Shown: positions 1 to 8,977 of the stretch, piece by piece
Position numbering within the stretch: position 1 is the stretch's first letter
How the letters are laid out: every line of letters begins with the position of its first letter
Assembly: GCA_041661445.1 (NCBI GenBank)
Contig: JBAZUK010000005.1
Coordinates: forward strand, 62,001 to 126,000
Source: JBAZUK01 sp041661445
Lineage (GTDB): Bacteria; Chlamydiota; Chlamydiia; Chlamydiales; SM23-39
Length of the DNA: 64,000 bases
Reading direction: 5' to 3'
The notes under the pieces: model-generated
Database searches by the model: none
What the model was told of the DNA's origin: nothing
What the model saw: the letters and a program-made list of their open reading frames with translations, nothing else
Position numbers and translations under genes: made by a program

Positions 1-76
1 TACTTCAAAAGTGGTTATTAAAATTTAATTTCAAAATTAATAAACTCCACAAGTAAAAAACAGGAGAAAATAAATT

Positions 77-1723
77 ATGCCAAAGGAATTAAAGTTCAAC
101 GAAATGGCTTTGAAATCGATCCATAATGGTATTAAGATACTCGCTAAAACAGTTAAAGCTACACTTGGTCCCAAAGGCAGAAATGTAATAATTAAAAATG
201 GTTATTCTTCTTTAATCTCGACAAAAGATGGAGTTAGTGTTGCAAAAGAAGTCATTTTAAAAGACAAATTTGAAAATGTCGGAGCCCAGATTGTTAAAGA
301 AGCTTCTTTGAAGACAGCCGAGATGGCAGGTGATGGAACAACAACTGCTATTGTTTTAGCTGAAGCAATTTTTTCAGAAGGAATGAAAAATATAACCGCA
401 AGTTCAAGCCCAGTGCAGATAAAAAAAGGCATAGATAAAGCTGTTAATGCCGTTTGTAATAAGCTCAGCGATTTGGCAATCCAATTAAAAGGATCTGATG
501 AAATCAGGCAAATAGCAACAGTTTCGGCAAATAATGATGAGGAAATCGGTTCTATTATCGCTCAGGCTATGCAAAAGACAGGAAAAGATGGGATTATTAC
601 AGCTGTTGAAGCGACAGGCGTAGAAACAACTTTAGATATTGTTGAGGGAATGCAGTTTAATAATGGTTATTTATCACCATATTTTATTAATAATCCTGAG
701 AAAATGATTGTAGAATATGAAAATGCTTTGATTTTCATAACTGATAAAAAATTATCATCTGCTAAAGAAATTGTTTCAATTTTAGAAATAGTTTTTAAAG
801 AGCAATCTATTCCTTTGCTCATAATCGCTGAAGATATAGACTCCGATGCCTTATCAACTTTAGTTGTTAATAAAGTCAAAGGAAATCTACCGGTCTGTGC
901 GGTTAAATCTCCTTTTTATGGAGATAGAAAAAAAGAGGTGTTGTTAGACATTGCATCCTTAACTGGTGCTACAGTTGTTTGTGATGAATTGAATAACAGT
1001 TCTGTTCTTGATATCAGATATTTTGGAAAAGCAAAGAAAATTAAAGTTGCAAAAGATGCTTCAACCATTATTGAAGGAAGTGGAGAGGCGAGCAAAATAA
1101 AAGAAAGGGAAAAACAAATACGATTTGAAATTTCTAAATCCAAATCAGATTATGATATTGAAAAATTACAGGAAAGACTTGCTCATTTGGCAGGAGGCAT
1201 TGCCGTTATAAAAGTTGGCGCTTCAACTGAATCGGAGATGAAGGAGAAAAAACAAAGAGTTGAAGATGCTCTTCACGCTGCAAAAGCTGCTGCAATAGAA
1301 GGAATTGTCCCTGGCGGAGGAGTTGCTCTTTTGAGATGCATAAGTTGTTTAGATGATTTGAAATATGATAATGAAGAAGAAAAAATTGGAATACAAATAA
1401 TTAAAAATGCCTGTTACGCTCCTGCTATTACAATTGCTAATAATGCAGGAAAAAACGGTTTGTACATAGCTGAGAAGATTTTAGAAACCAAAGGTTCCTG
1501 GGGTTATAATGCCCTAAGCGATAAGTTTTCAGATTTGATAAAAGATGGAGTTATCGATCCTGTTTTAGTTACAAAAACTGCTTTGAAAAATGCTGCTTCA
1601 ATTGCTTCTTTGTTAATTTCCGTTGATGCGATCATTACAGATAAACCAACCGCCAAAAAAGAAAAAGGTTTTGATCAATCTGCGATGGGATATCCTCCAA
1701 TGGATGATATGTCAATGATGTAA
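77..1723 (+). CDS. groEL: GroEL-family chaperonin paralogue (60 kDa)
   Basis: Cytosolic chaperonin subunit of 548 aa, the usual length. The equatorial ATPase aspartates are all present: TKDG near residue 51, GDGTTTA near 86 and RVEDALHA near 397. The apical substrate and GroES-binding segment GYLSPYFINNPE is also kept, so an active folding chamber is plausible. The C-terminus is GYPPMDDMSMM rather than a long GGM repeat. The start is supported by AGGAG 9 bases upstream. Chlamydiae carry several groEL paralogues, and one (groEL2) lies beside the thiol peroxidase gene. Here the peroxiredoxin lies about 4.6 kb downstream, which suggests this is the groEL2 type, though the trk genes intervene. 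Whether groES lies upstream cannot be seen, because only 76 bases precede the gene. Confidence 0.93.
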   Translation: MPKELKFNEMALKSIHNGIKILAKTVKATLGPKGRNVIIKNGYSSLISTKDGVSVAKEVILKDKFENVGAQIVKEASLKTAEMAGDGTTTAIVLAEAIFSEGMKNITASSSPVQIKKGIDKAVNAVCNKLSDLAIQLKGSDEIRQIATVSANNDEEIGSIIAQAMQKTGKDGIITAVEATGVETTLDIVEGMQFNNGYLSPYFINNPEKMIVEYENALIFITDKKLSSAKEIVSILEIVFKEQSIPLLIIAEDIDSDALSTLVVNKVKGNLPVCAVKSPFYGDRKKEVLLDIASLTGATVVCDELNNSSVLDIRYFGKAKKIKVAKDASTIIEGSGEASKIKEREKQIRFEISKSKSDYDIEKLQERLAHLAGGIAVIKVGASTESEMKEKKQRVEDALHAAKAAAIEGIVPGGGVALLRCISCLDDLKYDNEEEKIGIQIIKNACYAPAITIANNAGKNGLYIAEKILETKGSWGYNALSDKFSDLIKDGVIDPVLVTKTALKNAASIASLLISVDAIITDKPTAKKEKGFDQSAMGYPPMDDMSMM

Positions 1724-1859
1724 GTTTTTTACAAATTGATTTAAGTACAACAAAAGTTTTTTTGTATATTGGTCTCATTTGAAAAAAATGCTAATCATAG
1801 ATTTCAATCGTTCTAAAGATTTTATTGTTAGCAAAGAAATACTGATAATTTTAATGTTT

Positions 1860-3497
1860 TTATTTTATTTTCCAAAAAAATGGAGCGAAGGCAATTATGA
1901 TAATGAAGTATTCAAGTCTGCCCAAAAGCATTAAGAAAGAAGATAACAGTTTACTGAATGTATGCATAAAAGCAAAAGAAGTTGTGGGCCCGGCTACTCC
2001 AAATGCGAAACCAACGTTATTTAACATACAAGCTATTGTGCTCATGGTTGTTTCTATTTCGATATGATCCAGCACATATAGAATTATGCCGATTATCGAA
2101 AAAATTGCTACCAGGCAAAAAAATGTTAAGACTGTCGTGCTGGTGCTGTTGGATATTTCTTTTTCTCCGATTTTGAGAGGTCTGATCGTATTTGGCCTAA
2201 AAATTTCTTCTATTTTATACTTGATGATCTTGTATAATATGTAAATTCTTGATGTTTTGATTCCGCCGGCAGTTGAGCCTGACATGCCACCTACATACAT
2301 TAAAAACACCATGAATAATTGTGTTTGATACGGCCATTTTGCAATGTCTGTTGTTACGAAGCCGGTTGAAGTCTGCGCTGAGATTGCATGAAAGGTCCCC
2401 TCTCGAATAGCAGAACTTAGGGTATAGACTCCTTGTTCTGTTCCGTCTAAACCATAAATTTTTGATCCATTCAGGAAATAGGTAACTATGATGCAGCCGA
2501 TTATTGTAATTGCAACAAAAAGGACAAAATCCGGTTCATATATTTTATAAAACTTTCCTTTAAGACAATAAAAATATAAAGCAAAGTTAATGCTGCCGAT
2601 AAACATAAAAATAATAACAATCCATTCCGTTATTAAACTATTATATGCAGCTATTGCATTGTTTTTGATCGCATAACCACCAGTAGAGAGATTAGAAAAT
2701 GTTATGCAAAATGCATCTAATATTTGCATGTTTCTATTTGTGATTATCAATGCTAAAACTTCTAAAATTGTAAGTCCTAAATATAATTTCCAAAGAAGAG
2801 AGGCGGTATCTTTTATTCTCGGCGCAATTGTATCTTTAACAGGTCCTGTCATTTCGGCCTGCAGAAGAAACTTTCCTCCTACGGCCAATGCCGGAAGAAC
2901 GGTCAAAAATAAAAGAACAATACCTATGCCTCCGAGCCATTGGGTGAAGCTTCGCCAGAACAATATGGCATGTGAAACAGCTTCTACTCCATCGTATAAA
3001 ATGTTACCGGAAGAGTCTTTTACGGGTTCGATAGTTCCATAAAATTTATAAAAAGTTCTTGGAAAATGCTGGTTTTGAACAACATACTGAACTTCTTTTT
3101 TACCAGATTTGTCATATAGCTTGGGACATATTACAGAGGCTCCGGTAGTTGTCAGACCGGAAACAGATTCAAAAAGACAGTCAGCCGGATCCGTTAGGGT
3201 TTTGGAAAAATAAAAAGGAAGCGCGCTGATAACTGAGGATAATACCCAGATCAATAAAACAATTAATACGCTTTCTCTTCTAAAATATATTCCACTTGCA
3301 TTTCTTCCAAAAAACAAGAAAATTCCTGACAATATCAGAGTAACAACAATAGTCTCGAAAAATGCCAAAGAAGAATTTGGCTGAGGAGTAACGTATATGT
3401 ATTGGTAGTATAAAGCTACAAAAAATGGAATTATTAATACTAAAGCGAAATAATAAAGAAATTTACCAATTATTTTAGAAACTTCATTATATCGCAT
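1860..3497 (-). CDS. trkH: TrkH-type potassium uptake membrane subunit
   Basis: Integral membrane potassium channel-like subunit of 545 aa with about ten hydrophobic segments and the repeated membrane-pore-membrane layout of the Trk/Ktr family. Filter-like glycine turns are visible, for example SVSGLTTTGASV, SNLSTGGYA, SAQTSTGFVT and CMLNNVGFAFG. It starts 6 bases after the trkA stop with GAGG just upstream, so trkA-trkH is one transcription unit together with the preceding isochorismatase-like gene. TrkA would gate the channel by binding nucleotides. It converges with groEL across a 136-base gap in which I see no convincing hairpin. Confidence 0.92.
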   Translation of the reverse strand: MRYNEVSKIIGKFLYYFALVLIIPFFVALYYQYIYVTPQPNSSLAFFETIVVTLILSGIFLFFGRNASGIYFRRESVLIVLLIWVLSSVISALPFYFSKTLTDPADCLFESVSGLTTTGASVICPKLYDKSGKKEVQYVVQNQHFPRTFYKFYGTIEPVKDSSGNILYDGVEAVSHAILFWRSFTQWLGGIGIVLLFLTVLPALAVGGKFLLQAEMTGPVKDTIAPRIKDTASLLWKLYLGLTILEVLALIITNRNMQILDAFCITFSNLSTGGYAIKNNAIAAYNSLITEWIVIIFMFIGSINFALYFYCLKGKFYKIYEPDFVLFVAITIIGCIIVTYFLNGSKIYGLDGTEQGVYTLSSAIREGTFHAISAQTSTGFVTTDIAKWPYQTQLFMVFLMYVGGMSGSTAGGIKTSRIYILYKIIKYKIEEIFRPNTIRPLKIGEKEISNSTSTTVLTFFCLVAIFSIIGIILYVLDHIEIETTMSTIACMLNNVGFAFGVAGPTTSFAFMHTFSKLLSSFLMLLGRLEYFIIIIAFAPFFWKIK

Positions 3498-3503
3498 TTT
3501 TCC

Positions 3504-4874
3504 TCAAAACAAGTCTTGTAATTGATTGAGCTCTTCTGGTTTTGTAATTATTATCAAAGTATCTGAAGGGGATATTATTCTGTTTCCTTTTCCAATAATA
3601 ATTCTTCCTCTATTTTCGATAGCGCATACTATTAAATCTTTTGGCAGCCTTGAACTCAAGTCTGATAGTGGGATGCCTACAAGCTCACAATTTTCAGATA
3701 CTTTTATTTCAAGAACCTTGACCTTGCCATCATATAAAGAAGCAATTGAAATTACTTTTTCTGCATGTATTATGGATAATATTTTATTGGCAATGTTCAC
3801 TCTTTCAGATACTGTGAAATCGATATCGTGAGATTTTAAGACTGGAGCAAAATTAGTGTTAGAAATTAAACTTATTACTTTCTTACAGCCCATATGCTTT
3901 GCTATAGACGCTATTAAAAAATTTGCTTCATCTGTATTGGTGCAGGTGACAAAAGCATCAACATTTTCTATTTGTTCCGAGGCAAAAAACTGCATGTTTG
4001 TGCCCTCTTCCAAAATCACGGTAGTTTTGGGAAGCAGGTCTGCAATTTCTTTACATCTTTTTTCATCATGCTCGATTATTTTTACATTAATATTTCTTAA
4101 CTCCAGGATATGAGCTAGCCTGACGCCTACTGGAGTTCCACCAACGATAACTACTGATTTTGTTTTTTTTTGCTCGATATTGAAATAGTTATGGATATCC
4201 TGCATGAATTTTGATTCGCCGATGACAGTAATTTCATCACCAGCTTTAAGATGATCATTTCCGTGAGGAAAAATTATCTCATCAACAGATTTGCTTGGAT
4301 TTTTAGGGTCTTGCTTTTTTCTTTTGATAAGGCCGATAATCATTTCATCGGGGAAGTTAATGGTATTTAATTCTTTATTTTTCTTATCCCATTTTTCAGT
4401 TATCACAAAGGTTCGCATTTGAATTGCGCCATGAGCAAAATTTTCGATGGCAAGATCTTCAGGGTTGATTATGCTTTTTAAAATATCATTAGCTGCGAGC
4501 ATTTCAGCGCCGATAAAATGATCTACATAAAAAAGTCTGCTGAAATCAAGTCTTGATCTGCCTAAAAATCCAATTTCCTTTACTCTTGCAACTGTTTTCG
4601 GATATCCTAAATTTTTTGCTATTGCGCATGTCACTAAATTAGTTTCATCATCTCCTGTCATTGCAATAAATAGATCCGGTTGATTTTCTATTAACCTATC
4701 CAGGAGCTTCCATCTAGATCCATATCCCTGAAGCGTGGCAATATCTGCTTTTTCAGAAACTTTTTCAAGTATTTGAGGATCTTTATCTATTACGATAACA
4801 TTGTGCTGTTGTTCAGATAATACTTTTGCCAGATATGCACCAATTTCTCCTGCGCCTAATATTACAATATTCAT
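3504..4874 (-). CDS. trkA: TrkA potassium-channel regulatory protein
   Basis: Cytosolic peripheral subunit with two RCK/KTN halves, each an NAD-binding Rossmann domain plus a TrkA-C domain. The first half begins MNIVILGAGEIGAYLAKVL. The second begins near residue 230 with SVVIVGGTPVGVRLAHIL and the acidic strand end KIIEHD. The reading frame stays open 10 codons further upstream, but I place the start at the ATG at 4874. There the Rossmann strand begins at once, AAAGGA lies about 7 bases upstream, and the ATG overlaps the preceding stop as ATGA. It pairs with trkH directly downstream. Confidence 0.92.
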   Translation of the reverse strand: MNIVILGAGEIGAYLAKVLSEQQHNVIVIDKDPQILEKVSEKADIATLQGYGSRWKLLDRLIENQPDLFIAMTGDDETNLVTCAIAKNLGYPKTVARVKEIGFLGRSRLDFSRLFYVDHFIGAEMLAANDILKSIINPEDLAIENFAHGAIQMRTFVITEKWDKKNKELNTINFPDEMIIGLIKRKKQDPKNPSKSVDEIIFPHGNDHLKAGDEITVIGESKFMQDIHNYFNIEQKKTKSVVIVGGTPVGVRLAHILELRNINVKIIEHDEKRCKEIADLLPKTTVILEEGTNMQFFASEQIENVDAFVTCTNTDEANFLIASIAKHMGCKKVISLISNTNFAPVLKSHDIDFTVSERVNIANKILSIIHAEKVISIASLYDGKVKVLEIKVSENCELVGIPLSDLSSRLPKDLIVCAIENRGRIIIGKGNRIISPSDTLIIITKPEELNQLQDLF

Positions 4875-5470
4875 TCCGATTCCTTTGCAAACATTTCCTG
4901 CCAATCCCTGGAACTTAAAACATCTCCAAAATTACTTAAATTATTCAAAGAGGCAAGATGTAAATTTTCACTATAGCTGCTAACGCAATCTGAGAGAGTG
5001 GTAATTTTATAGTTTCTTGCGATAGCTTCTCTGGCTGTTGTTTCGACGATGCCGTTTGTAGTAAATCCGCTTATTATCAATTGATTGATTCTAAGAGCTG
5101 ATAAGTATTTTGCAAATTCAGTTTGATAAAATGAAGATATTCCCCATCTTTTAATTTTGTAGTCTACATTTTTGACTTCATCAATAAGATCATGTCCCCA
5201 GGTGTCCTGTCTTAATCCTTGAGTTTCAATAAAAGGAAACATTTTTTTCAAGTAGCCAAGCCCGATAGCCTGTTTTTCAAAGTTTTCTAATATTGTCTGC
5301 TGCAGGGCAATAATTGGAATTTTAGCGTTTTTGCAAAAATAGATCATATCTGAAATATTAGGTATGATTTTTCTTGAATATGCAGCGTCTAGTCCGTTTT
5401 TATTAAAAACACCATCAGTGTGACAAAAATCATTTTGAATATCTAAAATTATAAAAGCTAAGTTTGACAT
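4871..5470 (-). CDS. Isochorismatase/nicotinamidase-fold hydrolase with replaced catalytic Cys
   Basis: A 199-aa cysteine-hydrolase-fold protein, normal length for the superfamily. Asp10 (ILDIQNDF) and a lysine near 107 (KIKRWGISSF) fit the usual Asp-Lys-Cys triad. The segment that normally carries the catalytic cysteine reads SGFTTNGIVETTAREA, placing Ile141 where nicotinamidases have Cys. Isochorismatases of the PhzD type also lack this Cys, so it may act on a vinyl ether rather than an amide, or be inactive. Its stop overlaps trkA by 4 bases and it is first in the trk operon. Substrate unknown. Confidence 0.8.
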   Translation of the reverse strand: MSNLAFIILDIQNDFCHTDGVFNKNGLDAAYSRKIIPNISDMIYFCKNAKIPIIALQQTILENFEKQAIGLGYLKKMFPFIETQGLRQDTWGHDLIDEVKNVDYKIKRWGISSFYQTEFAKYLSALRINQLIISGFTTNGIVETTAREAIARNYKITTLSDCVSSYSENLHLASLNNLSNFGDVLSSRDWQEMFAKESE

Positions 5471-5581
5471 TTTTTTTTATTTTTGTTTCTCTTAAAATGT
5501 TATAACAGTTACAAAGATTTTTTGTCGATGCATGATTAACTATCCAAATGGTTAATAAAAAAACTTTGATTTTATAATTAC

Positions 5582-5655
5582 GCACCGGTAGCTCAGTTGG
5601 ATAGAGCGCCTGGCTACGGACCAGGAGGTCAGGGGTTCGAATCCTCTCCGGTGCA
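5582..5655 (+). tRNA. tRNA-Arg (anticodon ACG)
   Basis: Complete cloverleaf. The acceptor arms GCACCGG and CCGGTGC pair and are followed by discriminator A. The D-arm is GCTC..GAGC, the anticodon stem CCTGG/CCAGG encloses loop CTACGGA with anticodon ACG, and the T-arm contains GGTTCGAATCC. The 3' CCA is not encoded, so it must be added by the CCA-adding enzyme, for which a candidate lies at 17.2-18.4 kb. The next gene starts only 15 bases after the tRNA end. Confidence 0.97.
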
Positions 5656-5670
5656 AAGGTTTATATAGAT

Positions 5671-6300
5671 ATGATATTAGAAAAGTTTGTTTGCGGACCT
5701 CTTGATAATAATACTTTTTTAATTGTCAGTGAAAAAACAAACAAAGCGTTGGTTGTCGATCCTTCTTTCGGTTCGTATGATAAAATTGCAATTTATTTGA
5801 AAAAACATCAGTGCATATTAGAAAAAATACTTTTAACCCATTTTCATTGGGACCATATTGCAGATGTGCTTCTTTTAAAAAATGAATTTAATCCTCAGGT
5901 CTATATTCATAGAGCAGATGCTTTTATTTTACAAAATCCAAAAGATGAAACGCCTTCGTCACTAATCACAATTCATCCAATAAAACCGGATGTATTGTTA
6001 GATGATAATTCTCTTATAGATCTATCAGATATTGAGCTTCTGACCATTCACACTCCGGGACACACACCCGGATCATCTTGCTTTTACATAGAAAAAGAGA
6101 AAATTCTTTTTTCGGGAGACACTTTGTTTAAGGGTTCTTATGGACGAGTTGATTTTGAATATTCCAAACCGCAGGCTATGATTGAGTCTTTAAAAAAATT
6201 ATCGAAATTGCCAGAAGATGTAAAAGTTTATCCGGGACATGGAAATGCTACAACCATTGGTAGAGAAAACTGGATGAAAAATGTTGAAAAATTTATTTAA
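5671..6300 (+). CDS. Metallo-beta-lactamase-fold hydrolase (glyoxalase II-like)
   Basis: Cytosolic 209-aa hydrolase with the binuclear metal motif THFHWDH (HxHxDH, near residues 56-62). The later metal ligands appear in HTPGHTPGS, in SGDTLF (bridging Asp) and in YPGHGNATT (last His). This is the compact YcbL/GloB-like class that lacks the long C-terminal domain of classical glyoxalase II, so the substrate could be a glutathione thioester or another ester. The ATG follows tRNA-Arg by 15 bases and the only Shine-Dalgarno-like AAAGG overlaps the tRNA 3' trailer. It is followed 15 bases later by the peroxiredoxin gene, probably co-transcribed. Confidence 0.88.
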   Translation: MILEKFVCGPLDNNTFLIVSEKTNKALVVDPSFGSYDKIAIYLKKHQCILEKILLTHFHWDHIADVLLLKNEFNPQVYIHRADAFILQNPKDETPSSLITIHPIKPDVLLDDNSLIDLSDIELLTIHTPGHTPGSSCFYIEKEKILFSGDTLFKGSYGRVDFEYSKPQAMIESLKKLSKLPEDVKVYPGHGNATTIGRENWMKNVEKFI

Positions 6301-6315
6301 AAAAGGAATAAAAGT

Positions 6316-6900
6316 ATGACTTTAATTGGAAAAAATGCTCCTGAATTTATAGCCAAAGCTGTTATTAAAGATAAGATTGAGAATGAATTTTCATTATCTC
6401 GATTTAAGAATAAATATGTAATTTTCTTTTTTTATCCAATGGACTTTACTTTTGTCTGTCCCACTGAACTTCATGCATTTCAATCCAAATTAAATGAATT
6501 TAAGAAAAAAAATGCTGAAATTGTGGCTATTTCAACGGATAGTATTTATTCCCATTTCGCCTGGCTTAACATTGAAAAAGAAAAAGGGGGAATAAAAGGA
6601 GTTGAATATCCGATTGTTTCAGATATTAAAAAAGAAATTTCCAGATCGTTCGGTGTGTTATTAGAAGATGAGGGAGTTGCTTTAAGAGGGCTTTTTCTGA
6701 TCGATAAAAAAGGAATAGTTCGACATGAAACTATCAATGATCTTTTTCTAGGCAGGTCTGTGGATGAAGCAATCAGAGTCTTAGATGGTCTTATATGTTA
6801 TGAAACCCAAGGTGAGGTTTGTCCTGCAAATTGGCATTTTGGCGAAAAAGCGATGAAGCCGGACCGCGATGGGGTAGTTAACTATTTTAATAAAAAATAA
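6316..6900 (+). CDS. ahpC: Typical 2-Cys peroxiredoxin (AhpC/TSA family)
   Basis: Thiol peroxidase of 194 aa that reduces hydrogen peroxide and organic peroxides in the cytosol. The peroxidatic cysteine lies in FTFVCPTEL (Cys48) with the usual upstream Pro and Thr. The resolving cysteine lies in GEVCPANW near residue 168, and the conserved Arg-containing loop is present. AAAAGGAA precedes the ATG by about 7 bases. Proximity to a groEL paralogue matches the tsa/groEL2 arrangement in Chlamydia. The reductant is probably thioredoxin, since no ahpF is present here. Confidence 0.93.
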   Translation: MTLIGKNAPEFIAKAVIKDKIENEFSLSRFKNKYVIFFFYPMDFTFVCPTELHAFQSKLNEFKKKNAEIVAISTDSIYSHFAWLNIEKEKGGIKGVEYPIVSDIKKEISRSFGVLLEDEGVALRGLFLIDKKGIVRHETINDLFLGRSVDEAIRVLDGLICYETQGEVCPANWHFGEKAMKPDRDGVVNYFNKK

Positions 6901-7079
6901 AATAAAAAAACTGCCTGTTTTTTTACTTAGAAAAATTTTGTTAAAAAAATGATTTAGAAAATCAATTATTTTGAATTTGTGTTTTCCTTATTTAATAAAA
7001 AAAAGATATAAGTTATTTAAAATAAGTATTTCGTGTGATTTTTTTATTCATAAAATTAAAAAAATAATTTACATGAACT

Positions 7080-7466
7080 TTATCTAGAGATCAGATAATC
7101 AAATAAATCCTTTTGAGTCGTAATTATAATACTTTTGAATTTTTTACAGATAGGGTCTAAAGAGTTGATGATTTCTATATTGCTTACTTTTGGCAGGCAA
7201 AGAGCATTTAATTTTTTTATTTTAGGCTCATTTTGCAGCGTTTCTAATCCAAACATATAATCATCATAAGAAAAGCCTTCTTCTGATACTCTAAAAAAGA
7301 TTATATCCATCTCATACATAATAGATTGTATTGCAAAGGAAATACCTGTTGAATTTTCAGGAGAGTTGCCAAGAAATTCAGCTAACTGAACCAAATTAGA
7401 GCAGAAATATGGGTAATTGTACCTTCCTTTTTCGCTCTCTCCAAAAAGGGCAATAATTTTATTCAT
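7080..7466 (-). CDS. Hypothetical protein, 128 aa
   Basis: I do not recognise this family. The protein is soluble, without signal peptide or membrane segment. It begins MNKIIALFGESEKGRYNYPY and shows an alternating strand/helix pattern: a buried strand IIALFG, a central strand MDIIFFRV, and a closing segment FKSIIITTQKDLFDYL. AGGAGA lies about 7 bases before the ATG, which supports real translation. In Chlamydia a small conserved hypothetical gene also flanks the thiol peroxidase gene, and this may be its homologue. That comparison is from memory and unverified. Confidence 0.6.
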   Translation of the reverse strand: MNKIIALFGESEKGRYNYPYFCSNLVQLAEFLGNSPENSTGISFAIQSIMYEMDIIFFRVSEEGFSYDDYMFGLETLQNEPKIKKLNALCLPKVSNIEIINSLDPICKKFKSIIITTQKDLFDYLISR

Positions 7467-7713
7467 CCGAAATCTCCTTTAGTTATAATCTTTATTTAAA
7501 TGTTAATATAAATAATTTCAATAATAAATATTTTATTTTGTTTAATTGTTTATAATGTAAGTGTTAATAATAATTAATGTTGTTTGGTAAAAAAAAGAAT
7601 GCATGCTTGTGATAATTAGTTAAAAAATAATAATGTTTTTGGTATAATCGTAATTAATGTTTATGTAATTAATAATTAAACTTAATAAATCGTATAAATT
7701 AAAGGTAATAATA

Positions 7714-8310
7714 ATGTCAGCGGTAAGTAATTACTTTAGTAAAAGAAATTATATGGATTTTCTAAGAGATGCTAAAATTTTTAGCGATTCTTTGGATAAG
7801 CCCGGTTCCAAAATTTCATGGGGCATGGGAATGGTCCCTGATTATGATTCGCCTCAATTACTTCAGGGATTATTTAGAAAAATTAAGGATTGGATGCCGT
7901 TTTCTGTGGCAAATAGGTTGCAGGCCTCTCAATATGCTTTTGATTGGGCCGTGGCATTGGCAGATAAAGATATTTCTCCAACAGAAAAAGATAGCGAACT
8001 TTTTAGTTTAGCCCAGCAGGCTTTTTTGAGACAGGCCGAGCTGTATAAAGGGGAATATGAAAAATATCATGAAAAAAATGCTAAAACAGCTTCAAGCAAT
8101 TATTGCTATGCTGCTCAGTTTTTAGAAAATGTTAAAATTGGTCAAATTAACAGATGGCTTGAAGAAAGCGCTGATGCTTGGAATATAGAAGATTTGGCTA
8201 TATCAAGAGGATCTGTCGCTTCAAATTCAACAGAAAATGCTAAAAGTTCATCAGTTCATGAATCCGAAGATATAGATGAGTTTTTAAGTGTGGGTGTGTC
8301 AGAAGAATAG
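7714..8310 (+). CDS. Tandem paralogue 1 of an unrecognised PGSKISW family
   Basis: A 198-aa soluble protein, first of three adjacent paralogues. The shared core (residues 12-145) contains FLRDAKIFSDSLDKPGSKIS followed by W, then LQGLFRKIKD, VANRLQASQYAFDWAVAL and LFSLAQQAFLRQAELY. It is predicted to be mostly alpha-helical. There is no signal peptide, membrane segment or known catalytic motif. The C-terminal 35 residues form a Ser- and acid-rich tail (NSTENAKSSSVHESEDIDEF) that is not shared with the other copies. AAAGG lies 8 bases before the ATG. A TATAAT at 7643-7648 could be a promoter -10 box, but I see no good -35. No homologue is recognised; a lineage-specific effector is possible. Confidence 0.75.
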   Translation: MSAVSNYFSKRNYMDFLRDAKIFSDSLDKPGSKISWGMGMVPDYDSPQLLQGLFRKIKDWMPFSVANRLQASQYAFDWAVALADKDISPTEKDSELFSLAQQAFLRQAELYKGEYEKYHEKNAKTASSNYCYAAQFLENVKIGQINRWLEESADAWNIEDLAISRGSVASNSTENAKSSSVHESEDIDEFLSVGVSEE

Positions 8311-8495
8311 AAAGTTATTCGCTGTTTTAAGTTTTTAAAAAAAATAAATTAAAATTGTTTTGTTTTCCAAAGTTAATTTAATAATAAAATTTATTTTATT
8401 AATTTAATTATAATTAAATTAGTTTATTTTTAGTATTATTTTTTATATAATGTTATAACAAAACAATAATAAAAGTTAATAAGGGGACAAATAAT

Positions 8496-8951
8496 ATGAC
8501 AATTAGTTTTCGAAATCTAGATTATAATTATTTTGCCAGTTCGGCTAAGGTAATTGCTCAAGCCTTACCAGGTGCTAAGATTTCATGGAAATCTATTAAT
8601 CCAACAGTAGATTCAGGAAAGTTACAGGGGGTAGCCAGAACTATTAAGTCTTTATCTAAAGAATGGATAGCTAACGGGTTAGCTTCTTCTAGAACAGCAA
8701 TATATTGGGCTCAAGCTTTAGTAAATACTGTTAATTTCGATGCTGAAGAAGATAAATGTTATTTTCAAGGGGCCTCAAAAACTTTTGAAGCTCAAGGTCT
8801 ATTATATCTTAGTCAATTTAATGTTTCTAAAAATCCAGAAGATAAGGATGCTGCAAATAATTATTTTAATGCATCTGCCAGTCTAGATGCTTTTTTAAAT
8901 AAAGCTAGTTTAGAGATGGATAGAACTAAACAGTATAAGAAAAACACATAA
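8496..8951 (+). CDS. Tandem paralogue 2 of the PGSKISW family
   Basis: A 151-aa protein that is essentially the shared core alone. It keeps YFASSAKVIAQALPGAKISW, LQGVARTIK, ANGLASSRTAIYWAQAL and DKCYFQGASKTFEAQGLLY, and lacks the C-terminal extensions of copies 1 and 3. AAGGGG about 9 bases upstream of the ATG supports the start. It follows copy 1 by 185 AT-rich bases and precedes copy 3 by about 26, so copies 2 and 3 are probably one transcript. Function unknown. Confidence 0.73.
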   Translation: MTISFRNLDYNYFASSAKVIAQALPGAKISWKSINPTVDSGKLQGVARTIKSLSKEWIANGLASSRTAIYWAQALVNTVNFDAEEDKCYFQGASKTFEAQGLLYLSQFNVSKNPEDKDAANNYFNASASLDAFLNKASLEMDRTKQYKKNT

Positions 8952-8977
8952 TTTTTATTTAATAGTAGGAGATGAAA

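Noticed and set aside
1724..1859. Terminator between groEL and trkH
   Set aside because: The only inverted repeat (TACAACAAAA/TTTTTTTGTA near 1746-1767) is AT-only with a mismatch and almost no loop, too weak to call.
2704..3042. A 112-codon open frame on the plus strand inside trkH
   Set aside because: It lies entirely opposite trkH, whose protein has clear family features. The antisense frame has no ribosome-binding site or recognisable protein character.
7643..7648. TATAAT as a promoter for paralogue 1
   Set aside because: No convincing -35 box at 16-18 bases upstream, and TATAAT-like hexamers are frequent in such AT-rich DNA. Mentioned in the gene entry only.
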